Source: Asticcacaulis sp. (GTDB lineage Bacteria; Pseudomonadota; Alphaproteobacteria; Caulobacterales; Caulobacteraceae). Taken from it: DNA of 45,606 nucleotides. Positions 33,422 through 40,279 of this stretch are shown here, piece by piece (positions within the stretch are counted from its first letter, which is position 1; each line of letters starts with the position of its first letter). The stretch spans positions 1 to 45,606 of the forward strand of contig NZ_JAIXSV010000125.1 of assembly GCF_027484505.1 (NCBI RefSeq). The letters run 5' to 3'. Under the pieces are notes generated by a model. The model was not told the origin of the DNA. It saw nothing but the letters and a program-made list of their open reading frames with translations, and did not search any database. The position numbers and the translations under genes were made by a program.

Positions 33422-33527
33422 TAGAGCGCAAGCCGATAAAGTGGATACCACTTTTCGGAATAATTGCGCGACCAAACAAAATCTTAGAGCCATTCGTTGT
33501 CTCAACTGAGCTAACGCATGGCTCTAG
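33422..33527. repeat. Two-hairpin repeat (family D), copy 2
   Basis: Reverse-orientation relative of 18655-18756. Module two comes first: gcgcaa (33426-33431), an imperfect stem ccgataaagtgg/ccacttttcgg, then ttgcgc (33464-33469). Module one follows: agagccat... to ...atggctct (33486-33525). Between them is a short A-rich spacer. It lies just upstream of the SPFH gene start, so it may carry or interrupt that gene's promoter. Confidence 0.7.
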
Positions 33528-33557
33528 GTGCACAGTGTAGCGCAACCGGGAGGAATA

Positions 33558-33596
33558 GCTACGAAAACCGGAGGTTACGCCGCCGATTTTCGTAGC
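33558..33596. repeat. Palindrome downstream of the NUDIX gene
   Basis: gctacgaaaaccgg (33558-33571) pairs with ccgattttcgtagc (33583-33596), one mismatch in 14, around an 11-base loop. It lies just past the NUDIX stop on its strand and could end that transcript, but no T-run follows in that direction. Confidence 0.5.
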
Positions 33597-33613
33597 GCAA
33601 AAAAGGGTAAGCC

Positions 33614-34042
33614 TTAGCCGCGCAAACCGCGCGAACGCGTCACCACATCCTTCAGATCGTCCTCAATCAGCAGACGCAACGCTTCCTCATAGGCCACAAA
33701 CCGCGCTTCGTCGGCATCGTCCGCCGCCACCGGTTGGCCCGCCGTCCATTCGGCCACATAGTCGATCAGCACCAGATGAAAACCATCCGGATGGGCCTCG
33801 CTGCCCGGTTCGATGATCTCATAGACGTCGATCAGCGGCCCCAGTCGCGCCTCAACCCCCGTCTCTTCGCGCAGCTCACGCAAGGCCGTATCTCTAAGCG
33901 GCTCGAAGCGCTCGACCTTGCCACCGGGGATCGACCACTGGCCTTTGCGCGGTTCGCGCCCGCGACGAATTAGCAGAACTTCATCGTCGCGCCAGCAAAC
34001 AACGCCTACTGCCGGGACCGGACGCTCGATTTTGGCTTGCAC
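33614..34042 (-). CDS. NUDIX hydrolase
   Basis: A 142-residue hydrolase of nucleoside-diphosphate-linked compounds. The Nudix box is complete: G-x5-E-x7-REL-x-EE-x-GV within GKVERFEPLRDTALRELREE. The sequence WSIPGG just before it and VLIRRGREPRKGQW are typical of ADP-ribose pyrophosphatase or MutT-like members. The substrate cannot be decided. The start codon is GTG at 34042 (QAKIERPVPAVGVVC follows). Divergent from the flavoprotein gene, 62 bases apart. Confidence 0.88.
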   Translation of the reverse strand: MQAKIERPVPAVGVVCWRDDEVLLIRRGREPRKGQWSIPGGKVERFEPLRDTALRELREETGVEARLGPLIDVYEIIEPGSEAHPDGFHLVLIDYVAEWTAGQPVAADDADEARFVAYEEALRLLIEDDLKDVVTRSRGLRG

Positions 34043-34104
34043 TTGGCGATTCTCCCGCTAAACCGCCGTGATATATAACACACCTGTTTGCCGGGATACG
34101 CCGC

Positions 34105-35538
34105 ATGACCGCCACCGCCGATTTCGCCCAATGCCCACCCGTCGCGCCCGAAGTGATCGCTGAGATCAAGGCCGTGGTCGGTGACGCCGGCTGGTCTGAT
34201 GACGCGTTGCGCGTGACGGCCAAGCTGACCGAATGGCGCGGCAAGTGGAAAGGCCACACGCCGCTGCTGGTACTGCCCAGGACCACCGAAGAATTGTCGC
34301 AGGTCGTCAAAATCTGCAACGCACACGGCGTGGCCATCACCCCGCAGGGCGGCAATACAGGGCTGGTCGGCGGTCAGATTCCGTTCGGCGAAATCCTTGT
34401 CTCGCTGGAACGCATGCGCGCCATCCGCGACGTCGCCCCCACCGATGACACCATGGTGCTGGAAGCCGGGATCACGCTCCTTGAGGCGCAGGAGATTGCC
34501 GAAAAAGCCAATCGCTTCTTCCCCCTGTCGCTGGCGGCTGAGGGCACGGCCACCGTCGGCGGCGTGATCAGCACAAATGCCGGCGGCACCGCGGTGCTGC
34601 GTTACGGCGTGACGCGCGATCTGGTCTCCGGCCTTGAGGTGGTTTTGCCCAATGGGGAGATTTTCAATGGCCTGAAGCGCCTGCGCAAAGACAATACCGG
34701 CTACGACCTCAAGCAGATGTTTATTGGCGCCGAAGGCACGCTGGGCATCATCACCGCCGCTTCGCTCAAGCTGTTCCCGGTGATGAATTCGCGCTGCGTG
34801 GCGATTGTCGGCTTTGAGACGGCGCAGAAGGCCATCGACCTGCTGGGCCGCGCCAAGCAGGAAACCGGCGGTCAGGTCGAAGCCTTTGAACTGATGGGCC
34901 GCTATGGCCTGTCGCTGGTGCTGAAAAACATCCCCGACACGCGCGAACCGCTGGAAGGGGAATATCCCTGGTATGCCCTGATCGAGGTGGCTTCCGGCGA
35001 TCCTGAGGGTGCAGAAGGGTCGATGGAGCGCCTGCTGACCGCCGCGTTCGAAGAAGAGCTGATCGTTGATGCGGCCATAGCGCAGAACGAAACGCAGGCT
35101 GCGGCCTTCTGGCGTCTGCGCGAAGAACACTCCGCCGCCGAAAAGGTCGAGGGCGCGGCGTGGAAGCATGATGTCTCCGTGCCTTTGTCACAGATGGCCG
35201 ACTATATCGAAAAGGGCGCGGCGGCGGTCGAAGCCTTCCTGCCCGGCGCGCGTCTGGTCACCTTTGGCCACGTGGGCGATGGCAATGTCCACTTCAACGT
35301 TATCGTCCCCGAAGGCATGGATGCCGCCGAATTCAACGCCCTGCGCGATCAGGGGGCCAAGGTGGTGCACGATCTGGTGCATCAGTACGAAGGCTCGATC
35401 TCGGCCGAACACGGTCTGGGGCGCATGAAGACGCAAGAGGCGCTACAGTACAAAGACCCCACAGCGGTCGAAGCCATGCGCGCCATCCGCCTCGCTTTAG
35501 ACCCGAAGCGCATCATGAACCCGCACGTCCTGTTCTAA
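34105..35538 (+). CDS. FAD-linked D-2-hydroxyacid dehydrogenase (D-2-hydroxyglutarate dehydrogenase-like)
   Basis: A 477-residue flavoprotein of the VAO/PCMH family. The FAD domain (about 45-225) shows VLPRTTEELSQVVKICNAHG, ITPQGGNTGLVGGQIP and GTATVGGVISTNAGGTAVLRYG. The C-terminal FAD-oxidase domain has the metal-binding FGHVGDGNVHFNV and SAEHGLGRMK. This pattern fits D-2-hydroxyglutarate or D-lactate dehydrogenases; D2HGDH-like is the closest match by eye. In this role it would recycle D-2-hydroxyglutarate made by SerA, but no serA is nearby. Its 3' end (encoding IMNPHVLF) has been tandemly duplicated downstream. Confidence 0.9.
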   Translation: MTATADFAQCPPVAPEVIAEIKAVVGDAGWSDDALRVTAKLTEWRGKWKGHTPLLVLPRTTEELSQVVKICNAHGVAITPQGGNTGLVGGQIPFGEILVSLERMRAIRDVAPTDDTMVLEAGITLLEAQEIAEKANRFFPLSLAAEGTATVGGVISTNAGGTAVLRYGVTRDLVSGLEVVLPNGEIFNGLKRLRKDNTGYDLKQMFIGAEGTLGIITAASLKLFPVMNSRCVAIVGFETAQKAIDLLGRAKQETGGQVEAFELMGRYGLSLVLKNIPDTREPLEGEYPWYALIEVASGDPEGAEGSMERLLTAAFEEELIVDAAIAQNETQAAAFWRLREEHSAAEKVEGAAWKHDVSVPLSQMADYIEKGAAAVEAFLPGARLVTFGHVGDGNVHFNVIVPEGMDAAEFNALRDQGAKVVHDLVHQYEGSISAEHGLGRMKTQEALQYKDPTAVEAMRAIRLALDPKRIMNPHVLF

Positions 35539-35716
35539 GACGGATACGCGCTTCGGTTTTGGGTTGCGCTAACGCTTCGCTCCTTGAGCGCGAGTGCATC
35601 ATGAACCCGCACGTCCTGTTCTAAGGCGGATACGCGCTTCGGTTTTGGGTTGCGCTAACGCTTCGCTCCTTGAGCGCGAGCGCATCATGAACCTGCACGT
35701 TCTGTTCTAAGGCGGA
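35511..35716 (+). repeat. 86-bp tandem duplication of the flavoprotein gene 3' end
   Basis: Units 35511-35596 and 35597-35682 are nearly identical, and a 34-base partial third unit follows (35683-35716). Each begins catcatgaacccgcacgtcc and continues tgttctaa, the last codons (IMNPHVLF) and stop of the upstream gene, then about 60 bases of downstream sequence with a short gcgct/agcgc hairpin. The period of 86 is not a multiple of three, and the extra copies lie after the stop, so the protein is unaffected. Confidence 0.95.
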
Positions 35717-35728
35717 ACCAAATCCGGC

Positions 35729-36580
35729 TCAGCCGACCTTTGTCGGGTCCAGAGCGGCCTTGGCCTCTTCGTTGCGCGCCTGAATGCGGTGCTTGGCCAT
35801 GCGCGCCACAGCCGTCATAAGTTCGGGAATGACGAACGGCTTGGGCAAAAGCTCGTCGGCACCGGCATCCTTGGCCGCCGCCAGCACGTGCATAGCGCCG
35901 ATCTTGTCATTGATGCCTTCGGACATGGCCAGGGTGCGGATGTGCGGATAGTCCTTGCGTAACTGCATGATGCCCTCGACCCCGCCCATGCCGGGGATAA
36001 GCACCGCCGTGATCACCGCATCGACCAGCCCCAGATTGTGGTCAAACAGCACGTCTTCCATCGTGTTGGCGACACTGACCCTGTAGCCCACCTGTTGCAG
36101 GGTCATGCCGATAAAGGTGCGCAGTTGCACGTCCGGATCAACAACCAGCACATGGAAGTCCGTCTGCCGAGCCCGGTGAAACTTGAGCGTCTCGCCCAGC
36201 AGTATTTTCAGTTCAGACGGATCGACGGGCTTGGGCAGCATGAAATCCGCGCCGGCTTGCAAGGCTTGTTCGCGGACCTTTTGGGTCGCGCCCGCCCCCT
36301 TCCAGACAAAGGACATCAGGGCAATCGGCGTATCCTGCATCAGGCTTTTGAGGCTGCCGACCTTTTTCAACATGTCCACGCCATCGACATAGCCGTCCAT
36401 CACCAGCAGTTGAAAGCGGTTATGCTGTAGTGTGCGTGTCGCCATGACCTCATTGAAACACAGCACAGACGTCCAGTTCTGCCGGCTCAGTTGACGCGCC
36501 ATCTCACGCGCCTGATCCCGGTCGGAATCGAGCACAAGCACGCTGCCGTAAGTTGCGGAAGGCCCTCTTTCCGCGTTCAT
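35729..36580 (-). CDS. Response regulator with two receiver domains, the second lacking its Asp
   Basis: A 283-residue protein of two CheY-like domains with no output domain. Domain one (~13-130) has acidic residues Asp18 and Asp20, the phosphoacceptor Asp62 in LLVMDGYVDG, and Lys117 in LPKPVD. Domain two (~143-265) has VLVVDPD and Lys247 in LLPKPF. Its phosphoacceptor position reads ITAVLIPGMGG, with Ala192 where Asp is expected, so it is a pseudo-receiver. The C-terminus is a short charged tail. No histidine kinase is adjacent. It probably acts by protein-protein contact, for example in a multi-receiver relay. Confidence 0.88.
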   Translation of the reverse strand: MNAERGPSATYGSVLVLDSDRDQAREMARQLSRQNWTSVLCFNEVMATRTLQHNRFQLLVMDGYVDGVDMLKKVGSLKSLMQDTPIALMSFVWKGAGATQKVREQALQAGADFMLPKPVDPSELKILLGETLKFHRARQTDFHVLVVDPDVQLRTFIGMTLQQVGYRVSVANTMEDVLFDHNLGLVDAVITAVLIPGMGGVEGIMQLRKDYPHIRTLAMSEGINDKIGAMHVLAAAKDAGADELLPKPFVIPELMTAVARMAKHRIQARNEEAKAALDPTKVG

Positions 36581-36798
36581 CTTTGCCCTTTAGCTCACAG
36601 TGAGGTACGCAACGCCTAAAATAAACACAGAACAGGGAGCGAAATTTGCAGTTAAATTCCTTAAAAATTTAAAAATATAACATATTACCCAATGAAAGCC
36701 GCCGCAAAACTCGCCAAAAACGCGTATTTTTATTTTATACTTATCAAATCTTTATTTGAGAAATACCCAAACGGACAATCCCCAAAGGTTCCCTCGAT
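36581..36798. other. AT-rich intergenic region upstream of yaaA
   Basis: From about 36640 to 36770 the sequence is strikingly AT-rich (for example ccttaaaaatttaaaaatat and gtatttttattttatactta), unlike anything else in the window. It separates the divergent response regulator and yaaA genes. It may be a promoter with UP-like elements, a nucleoid-protein target or a foreign remnant. I found no convincing gene or CtrA box (TTAA spacings are four and five, not seven). Confidence 0.6.
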
Positions 36799-36879
36799 AT
36801 GACCACCGCAGAACTGCGCCCGTCGCTGCCCGCAAAGCCCTTTGCAGCGCCGGGATTCGCCGTTAAACAGGCGGCATGA
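36799..36879 (+). CDS. Putative 26-residue peptide coupled to yaaA
   Basis: ATG at 36799 opens 26 codons (MTTAELRPSLPAKPFAAPGF, then AVKQAA) ending TGA at 36877-36879, which overlaps the yaaA ATG at 36876 by four bases (ATGA). AAAGG lies about ten bases upstream. The overlap is the usual sign of translational coupling, and yaaA has no strong Shine-Dalgarno of its own. The peptide is Ala/Pro-rich with no recognisable family. It could be an upstream control frame or a chance opening. Confidence 0.35.
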   Translation: MTTAELRPSLPAKPFAAPGFAVKQAA

Positions 36880-37643
36880 TCCTGCTGCTGTCCCCTGCCA
36901 AATCCTTAGACGAAACGCCGGTTTCGCCGCCTCTGTCCGCCAGCGAGCCGCGCTTTACGCGTGAGACCCAGAGCCTGCTCAAGGTGATGAAGGGCAAAAA
37001 GCCCGCTGACCTTCAGCGGCTGATGGATATTTCGGCCAAACTGGGGGAACTGAACCATCAGCGCTACAAAGCGTTTGCCGATCAGCCCGCCCTGCCCGCC
37101 GCCCTGATGTTCGACGGCGATGTCTATACGGGTCTAAAGGCGCGTGACCTCGATGCCGAGGGGCTGACCTTTGCGCAGGACCATGTGCGGATATTGTCGG
37201 GGCTTTATGGTCTGCTGCGACCGCTCGACCTGATCCGGCCCTACAGGCTGGAAATGGGCACCGGTCTGGAAACGACCAAGGGTAGCACCCTCTACGCCTT
37301 CTGGGGCGACCGCATCGCCAGGGAAATCGTGGCGGATGCCAAAGCCGCCGGCAGTGACACGGTGCTAAATCTGGCCAGTCAGGAATATGCCCGCGCCGCC
37401 CTGACCAAGGCGTTGAAACTGAAGGTCATTGAGGTGAAGTTCCTGGAGATCAAGGGCGACAAGACCTCGATGATTTCCTTCTTTGCCAAGAAGGCGCGCG
37501 GCCTGATGGCGCGCTACGTCATCGACCACCGGATCACCGATCCCCAAGCGGCAAAGGCCTTCGACTCCGAAGGCTATCGCTTCGTGCCGGAACAGTCGTC
37601 AGAGACGGTGTGGACCTTTTCGCGGAAGCACACCGACGTCTAA
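36876..37643 (+). CDS. yaaA: Peroxide stress protein YaaA (DUF328)
   Basis: A 255-residue protein of the YaaA family; in E. coli it is induced by OxyR and limits damage from intracellular iron under hydrogen peroxide. It opens MILLLSPAKSLDETP, the family signature. Later stretches are NHQRYKAF, LMFDGDVYTGLKA, LSGLYGLLRPLDLIRPYRLEMG and TLYAFWGDRIA. Its stop overlaps the stop of the convergent Sua5 gene by three bases (ctaa), leaving no room for a terminator between them. Confidence 0.95.
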   Translation: MILLLSPAKSLDETPVSPPLSASEPRFTRETQSLLKVMKGKKPADLQRLMDISAKLGELNHQRYKAFADQPALPAALMFDGDVYTGLKARDLDAEGLTFAQDHVRILSGLYGLLRPLDLIRPYRLEMGTGLETTKGSTLYAFWGDRIAREIVADAKAAGSDTVLNLASQEYARAALTKALKLKVIEVKFLEIKGDKTSMISFFAKKARGLMARYVIDHRITDPQAAKAFDSEGYRFVPEQSSETVWTFSRKHTDV

Positions 37644-38569
37644 CCCACAAACCCCGCGGCGCGTTTCAGGCGGTCATTGATCGCCTCCCCCAAACCGTCC
37701 GACGGGATCGGTGCCACGCAGATACGGGCGGGCTTATGGGCATCGGCTTCGCGCAGGTAAGCGAACAGGTTAGCGGCGGCCTCCGACAGGTTGCCCGTCA
37801 GGCTGAGGTTGAGGATTATCCCCGCGAAATTCACAGCCTTATCCACCGTCCCGAAGGCCAGATACACACAGTCGCCGGGCGGGTTTTGCACATTTATATC
37901 CACAGGCGCGTCCGGCGCATAATGCAGGCTGAGACGGCCCGGTGAGCGGTGCCCTTCGGTGGCATCATCGGCCAGCGGCCCGACCACGGCCTCGACATCT
38001 GACCGCGTCACGGCACCTGGGCGCAGGTAACGCACCTCCCCCAGAAGGCTGACCACCGAGGATTCCAGTCCGACCTGACAATCACCGCCATCGACCGACG
38101 CCCCGACAAAGCCCCCGGTTTCGCTCAGCGCATCGGCAAAGCGCGTCGGGCTGGGGCGGCCCGATCGGTTGGCCGAAGGGGCCACCACACCGCCCGCAAA
38201 GCCTTCGAGAATGGCGCGCGCCAGCGGATGCGACGGCACGCGGATCGCCACGCTGTCGAGCCCGGCGCGCGCCAGATCACAGACCTTTTGCGTGTCGCGC
38301 ACCGGCACCACCAGCGTCAGGGGCCCCGGCCAGAAGGCCTGAGCCAGAGCCCGCGCGCGATCGTCAAACACGCCAATAGCTTCGGCCGCCTCCAGCGACG
38401 CCACGTGCACGATCAGCGGATTAAACCTTGGACGGCCCTTGGCTTCGAACACCTTCGCCACCGCCGTGGGATCATCGGCACGCGCCCCCAGCCCATAGAC
38501 CGTCTCGGTCGGCAGGTGGATCAGTTCCCCGCGTCCCAGCGCGGCAATGGCATCAGTAACCGTTGACAT
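37640..38569 (-). CDS. L-threonylcarbamoyladenylate synthase (Sua5/TsaC family)
   Basis: Makes threonylcarbamoyl-AMP for t6A37 modification of ANN-decoding tRNAs. Starting at the ATG 38569 (MSTVTDAIAALGRGELIHLPTETVYGLGA) it has 309 residues. An in-frame extension to 38701 would run through a palindromic repeat and is rejected. The YrdC domain (1-190) shows KGRPRFNPL and SANRSG. The C-terminal Sua5 domain (~195-309) makes it the long Sua5 type. Partner genes tsaB/D/E are not in the window. Confidence 0.93.
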   Translation of the reverse strand: MSTVTDAIAALGRGELIHLPTETVYGLGARADDPTAVAKVFEAKGRPRFNPLIVHVASLEAAEAIGVFDDRARALAQAFWPGPLTLVVPVRDTQKVCDLARAGLDSVAIRVPSHPLARAILEGFAGGVVAPSANRSGRPSPTRFADALSETGGFVGASVDGGDCQVGLESSVVSLLGEVRYLRPGAVTRSDVEAVVGPLADDATEGHRSPGRLSLHYAPDAPVDINVQNPPGDCVYLAFGTVDKAVNFAGIILNLSLTGNLSEAAANLFAYLREADAHKPARICVAPIPSDGLGEAINDRLKRAAGFVG

Positions 38570-38574
38570 AACTA

Positions 38575-38765
38575 CATCTCTCCTCCCTGTGCCGCAGGCA
38601 TGGGGAGGTGGCGGCGAGCGCAGCGAGGCCGATGGAGGGGGATGACTCGATAGCCGACCAAGGCCCGAAACCCTTGAAACAGAAGCGCTATCCCCGTCCA
38701 CCCTCTGCGCTGCGCCTGAGGGTCCCCCTCCCCATCGCTACGCGGAAGGGAGGAGAAAAGGATGG
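38575..38765. repeat. CIR-like intergenic inverted repeat, copy 6
   Basis: The left arm is ctctcctccctgtgccgcag followed by gcatggggaggtggcgg. The right arm is ctccccatcgctacgcgga followed by agggaggaga. An inner pair is gatggagggggatgactc on the left, with gagggtccccctccccatc on the right. GANTC (gactc) lies at 38644-38648 in the inner left arm, matching its mirrored position in the copy at 10326-10557. It separates the starts and stops of two co-directional genes. Confidence 0.8.
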
Positions 38766-38799
38766 CGCGCCATATCACACCATGGCGCGCGCGTAAGCC

Positions 38800-40062
38800 C
38801 TATTTCGTCGTGGCCGTGACCTTGAGATCCAACGACACCGCATTGGGCACGGCATCCGTGGCCGTCCATTCGCCGGAGCCCACCCCATAGTCCAGGCGAT
38901 TGAGCTTGGCCGTGGCGGTCATCACCGCCTGTTTGCCGTTGATTTTCAGCGTAAACGGCAGGTCTAAGGGTTTGGTCTGGCCGTGCAGGGTCAGGCGGCC
39001 CTTGGCGAGATACTTATCCGGCCCCGTCTGGCTAAAGGTCGTCGCCTTGAAGGTCGCCTTGGGGGTAGCGGCCGTGTTGAAGAAGCTGTCGCTTTTCAGC
39101 GTGTCGTCGCGGGTCTGGTCGCCGCTGTTGACCGAGGCCAGATCAATCACCACGGTCGCCTTCGACTGATCAAGGCGTTGCGGATCGAAGGTGATATCTG
39201 CCGTATAGCTGCCGAAACCGCCCTTGATGGCCTCACCGTTAAAGGTGGTGGCGAAGTGGATATAGGAGGCCGCCTTGCTGACCGTCCACACGGGCACCGC
39301 TGTGGACGCCTCTGTGGATGACGAGGCCGATTCTGTGGATGAGGCCGCTTCGCTGGTCACGGGTTCGGCTGAGGCCACTGTTTCCACCACTTCCGGCGCA
39401 GCGACGGGGGCCGGTTCCGGCACACTGGCCCCGCGCATCATAAAGGTGGCCAGCACAAACGCGCCCACCACCGCTACCGCCGGCACCAGCCAGCGCAGGT
39501 TCAGCGCGCTTTGCAGGAGGGTCGGCTTCGGCTCCAGCCCCGGCAACATGCGCGTCACCGTATCGTCCTTGTGGATGAAATGGTGCATCAGCGCCGCGCC
39601 GACATGCAGCGGGATCAGGACGTAGAAGATCAGCTTGGCAAACAGCCCATGCAGCGCCTCAAACACCTCATGCGTGTCGTGGCCCAGCGGCAGGTGCGGG
39701 ATCGGCACGACGCCGAACCACAGGGTCGGCACCGGCACCTTGGCCGTTGACACCAGCGCCCAGCCGCTCAGGGGCAGGCCGATCATCAGCACGTAGAAGC
39801 CGATATGCACGGCCTTTGCCGCCGCCATCTGCCATTTGGGCCCCTCGATCTCCGGCGGGGCCTTATAGGCCACACGCAGGCCGATCCGCACAAAGGTGAG
39901 CAGGAGGATCAGAAAGCCCACGGACTTGTGCATCTGATAGCGCGAGAACAGACCACCGTCCTTGTCCTCCAGCGTCCAGCCCAGAAAGACCATGTAGAAA
40001 ATCAGGGCGGCCATGGCCCAGTGCAGATAGCGCGAGGCGCGGTGATAGGTGGCGGGCGTCAT
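38800..40062 (-). CDS. Cytochrome b561 - YceI fusion protein
   Basis: A 420-residue membrane protein from the ATG at 40062, with GAGGAG seven bases upstream. The N-terminal half is a cytochrome b561-type domain with four helices and candidate haem histidines in SRYLHWAMAA, YQMHKSVGF, AVHIGFYV and LHVGAALMHH. A further helix (VPAVAVVGAFVLATFMM) and a Ser/Glu/Ala/Thr-rich linker (~225-262) lead to a periplasmic YceI lipocalin-like domain (~262-420: FATTFNGEAIKGGFGSY, LTLHGQTKPLDLPF). YceI proteins bind isoprenoid quinones, so the fusion probably joins quinone binding to electron transfer. Each domain is clear; the substrate is not. Confidence 0.92.
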   Translation of the reverse strand: MTPATYHRASRYLHWAMAALIFYMVFLGWTLEDKDGGLFSRYQMHKSVGFLILLLTFVRIGLRVAYKAPPEIEGPKWQMAAAKAVHIGFYVLMIGLPLSGWALVSTAKVPVPTLWFGVVPIPHLPLGHDTHEVFEALHGLFAKLIFYVLIPLHVGAALMHHFIHKDDTVTRMLPGLEPKPTLLQSALNLRWLVPAVAVVGAFVLATFMMRGASVPEPAPVAAPEVVETVASAEPVTSEAASSTESASSSTEASTAVPVWTVSKAASYIHFATTFNGEAIKGGFGSYTADITFDPQRLDQSKATVVIDLASVNSGDQTRDDTLKSDSFFNTAATPKATFKATTFSQTGPDKYLAKGRLTLHGQTKPLDLPFTLKINGKQAVMTATAKLNRLDYGVGSGEWTATDAVPNAVSLDLKVTATTK

Positions 40063-40195
40063 GGGACGACTCCTCAAATGTGCGTTGCTGAACACTATGC
40101 CGATGCGGCATGCAAAATCAACGGCTATATGTAACCACCAAAATTACATATCAAGACCTGCCCTGTTTTCATGCGGCTTTTGTCTTATGCCGTAA

Positions 40196-40223
40196 GGGAA
40201 GTTCACGGAACTGTGAATTTCCC
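40196..40223. promoter_or_regulatory. Inverted repeat upstream of the acyl-CoA dehydrogenase gene
   Basis: gggaagttcac (40196-40206) and gtgaatttccc (40213-40223) form an 11-bp inverted repeat with one G-T pair and a 6-base centre, 57 bases before the dehydrogenase ATG. The size and position suit a dimeric repressor operator, for instance a TetR- or GntR-type fatty-acid regulator, but no regulator gene is next to it. Confidence 0.4.
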
Positions 40224-40279
40224 TGCCGCCACGTCATGCGTCATCAGGAAATCAGTAGAATAAAAGCTGAGGAAATCCC

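Noticed and set aside
35511-35716. A CRISPR array
   Set aside because: The repeats are contiguous 86-bp units without spacers and derive from the 3' end of the adjacent gene.
36640-36700. A CtrA binding site (TTAA-N7-TTAA) in the AT-rich region before yaaA
   Set aside because: The TTAA words there are separated by five and four bases, not seven.
38570-38701. A 44-residue N-terminal extension of the Sua5/TsaC protein
   Set aside because: It would be encoded by the CIR-like repeat; the conserved family N-terminus starts at the ATG 38569.
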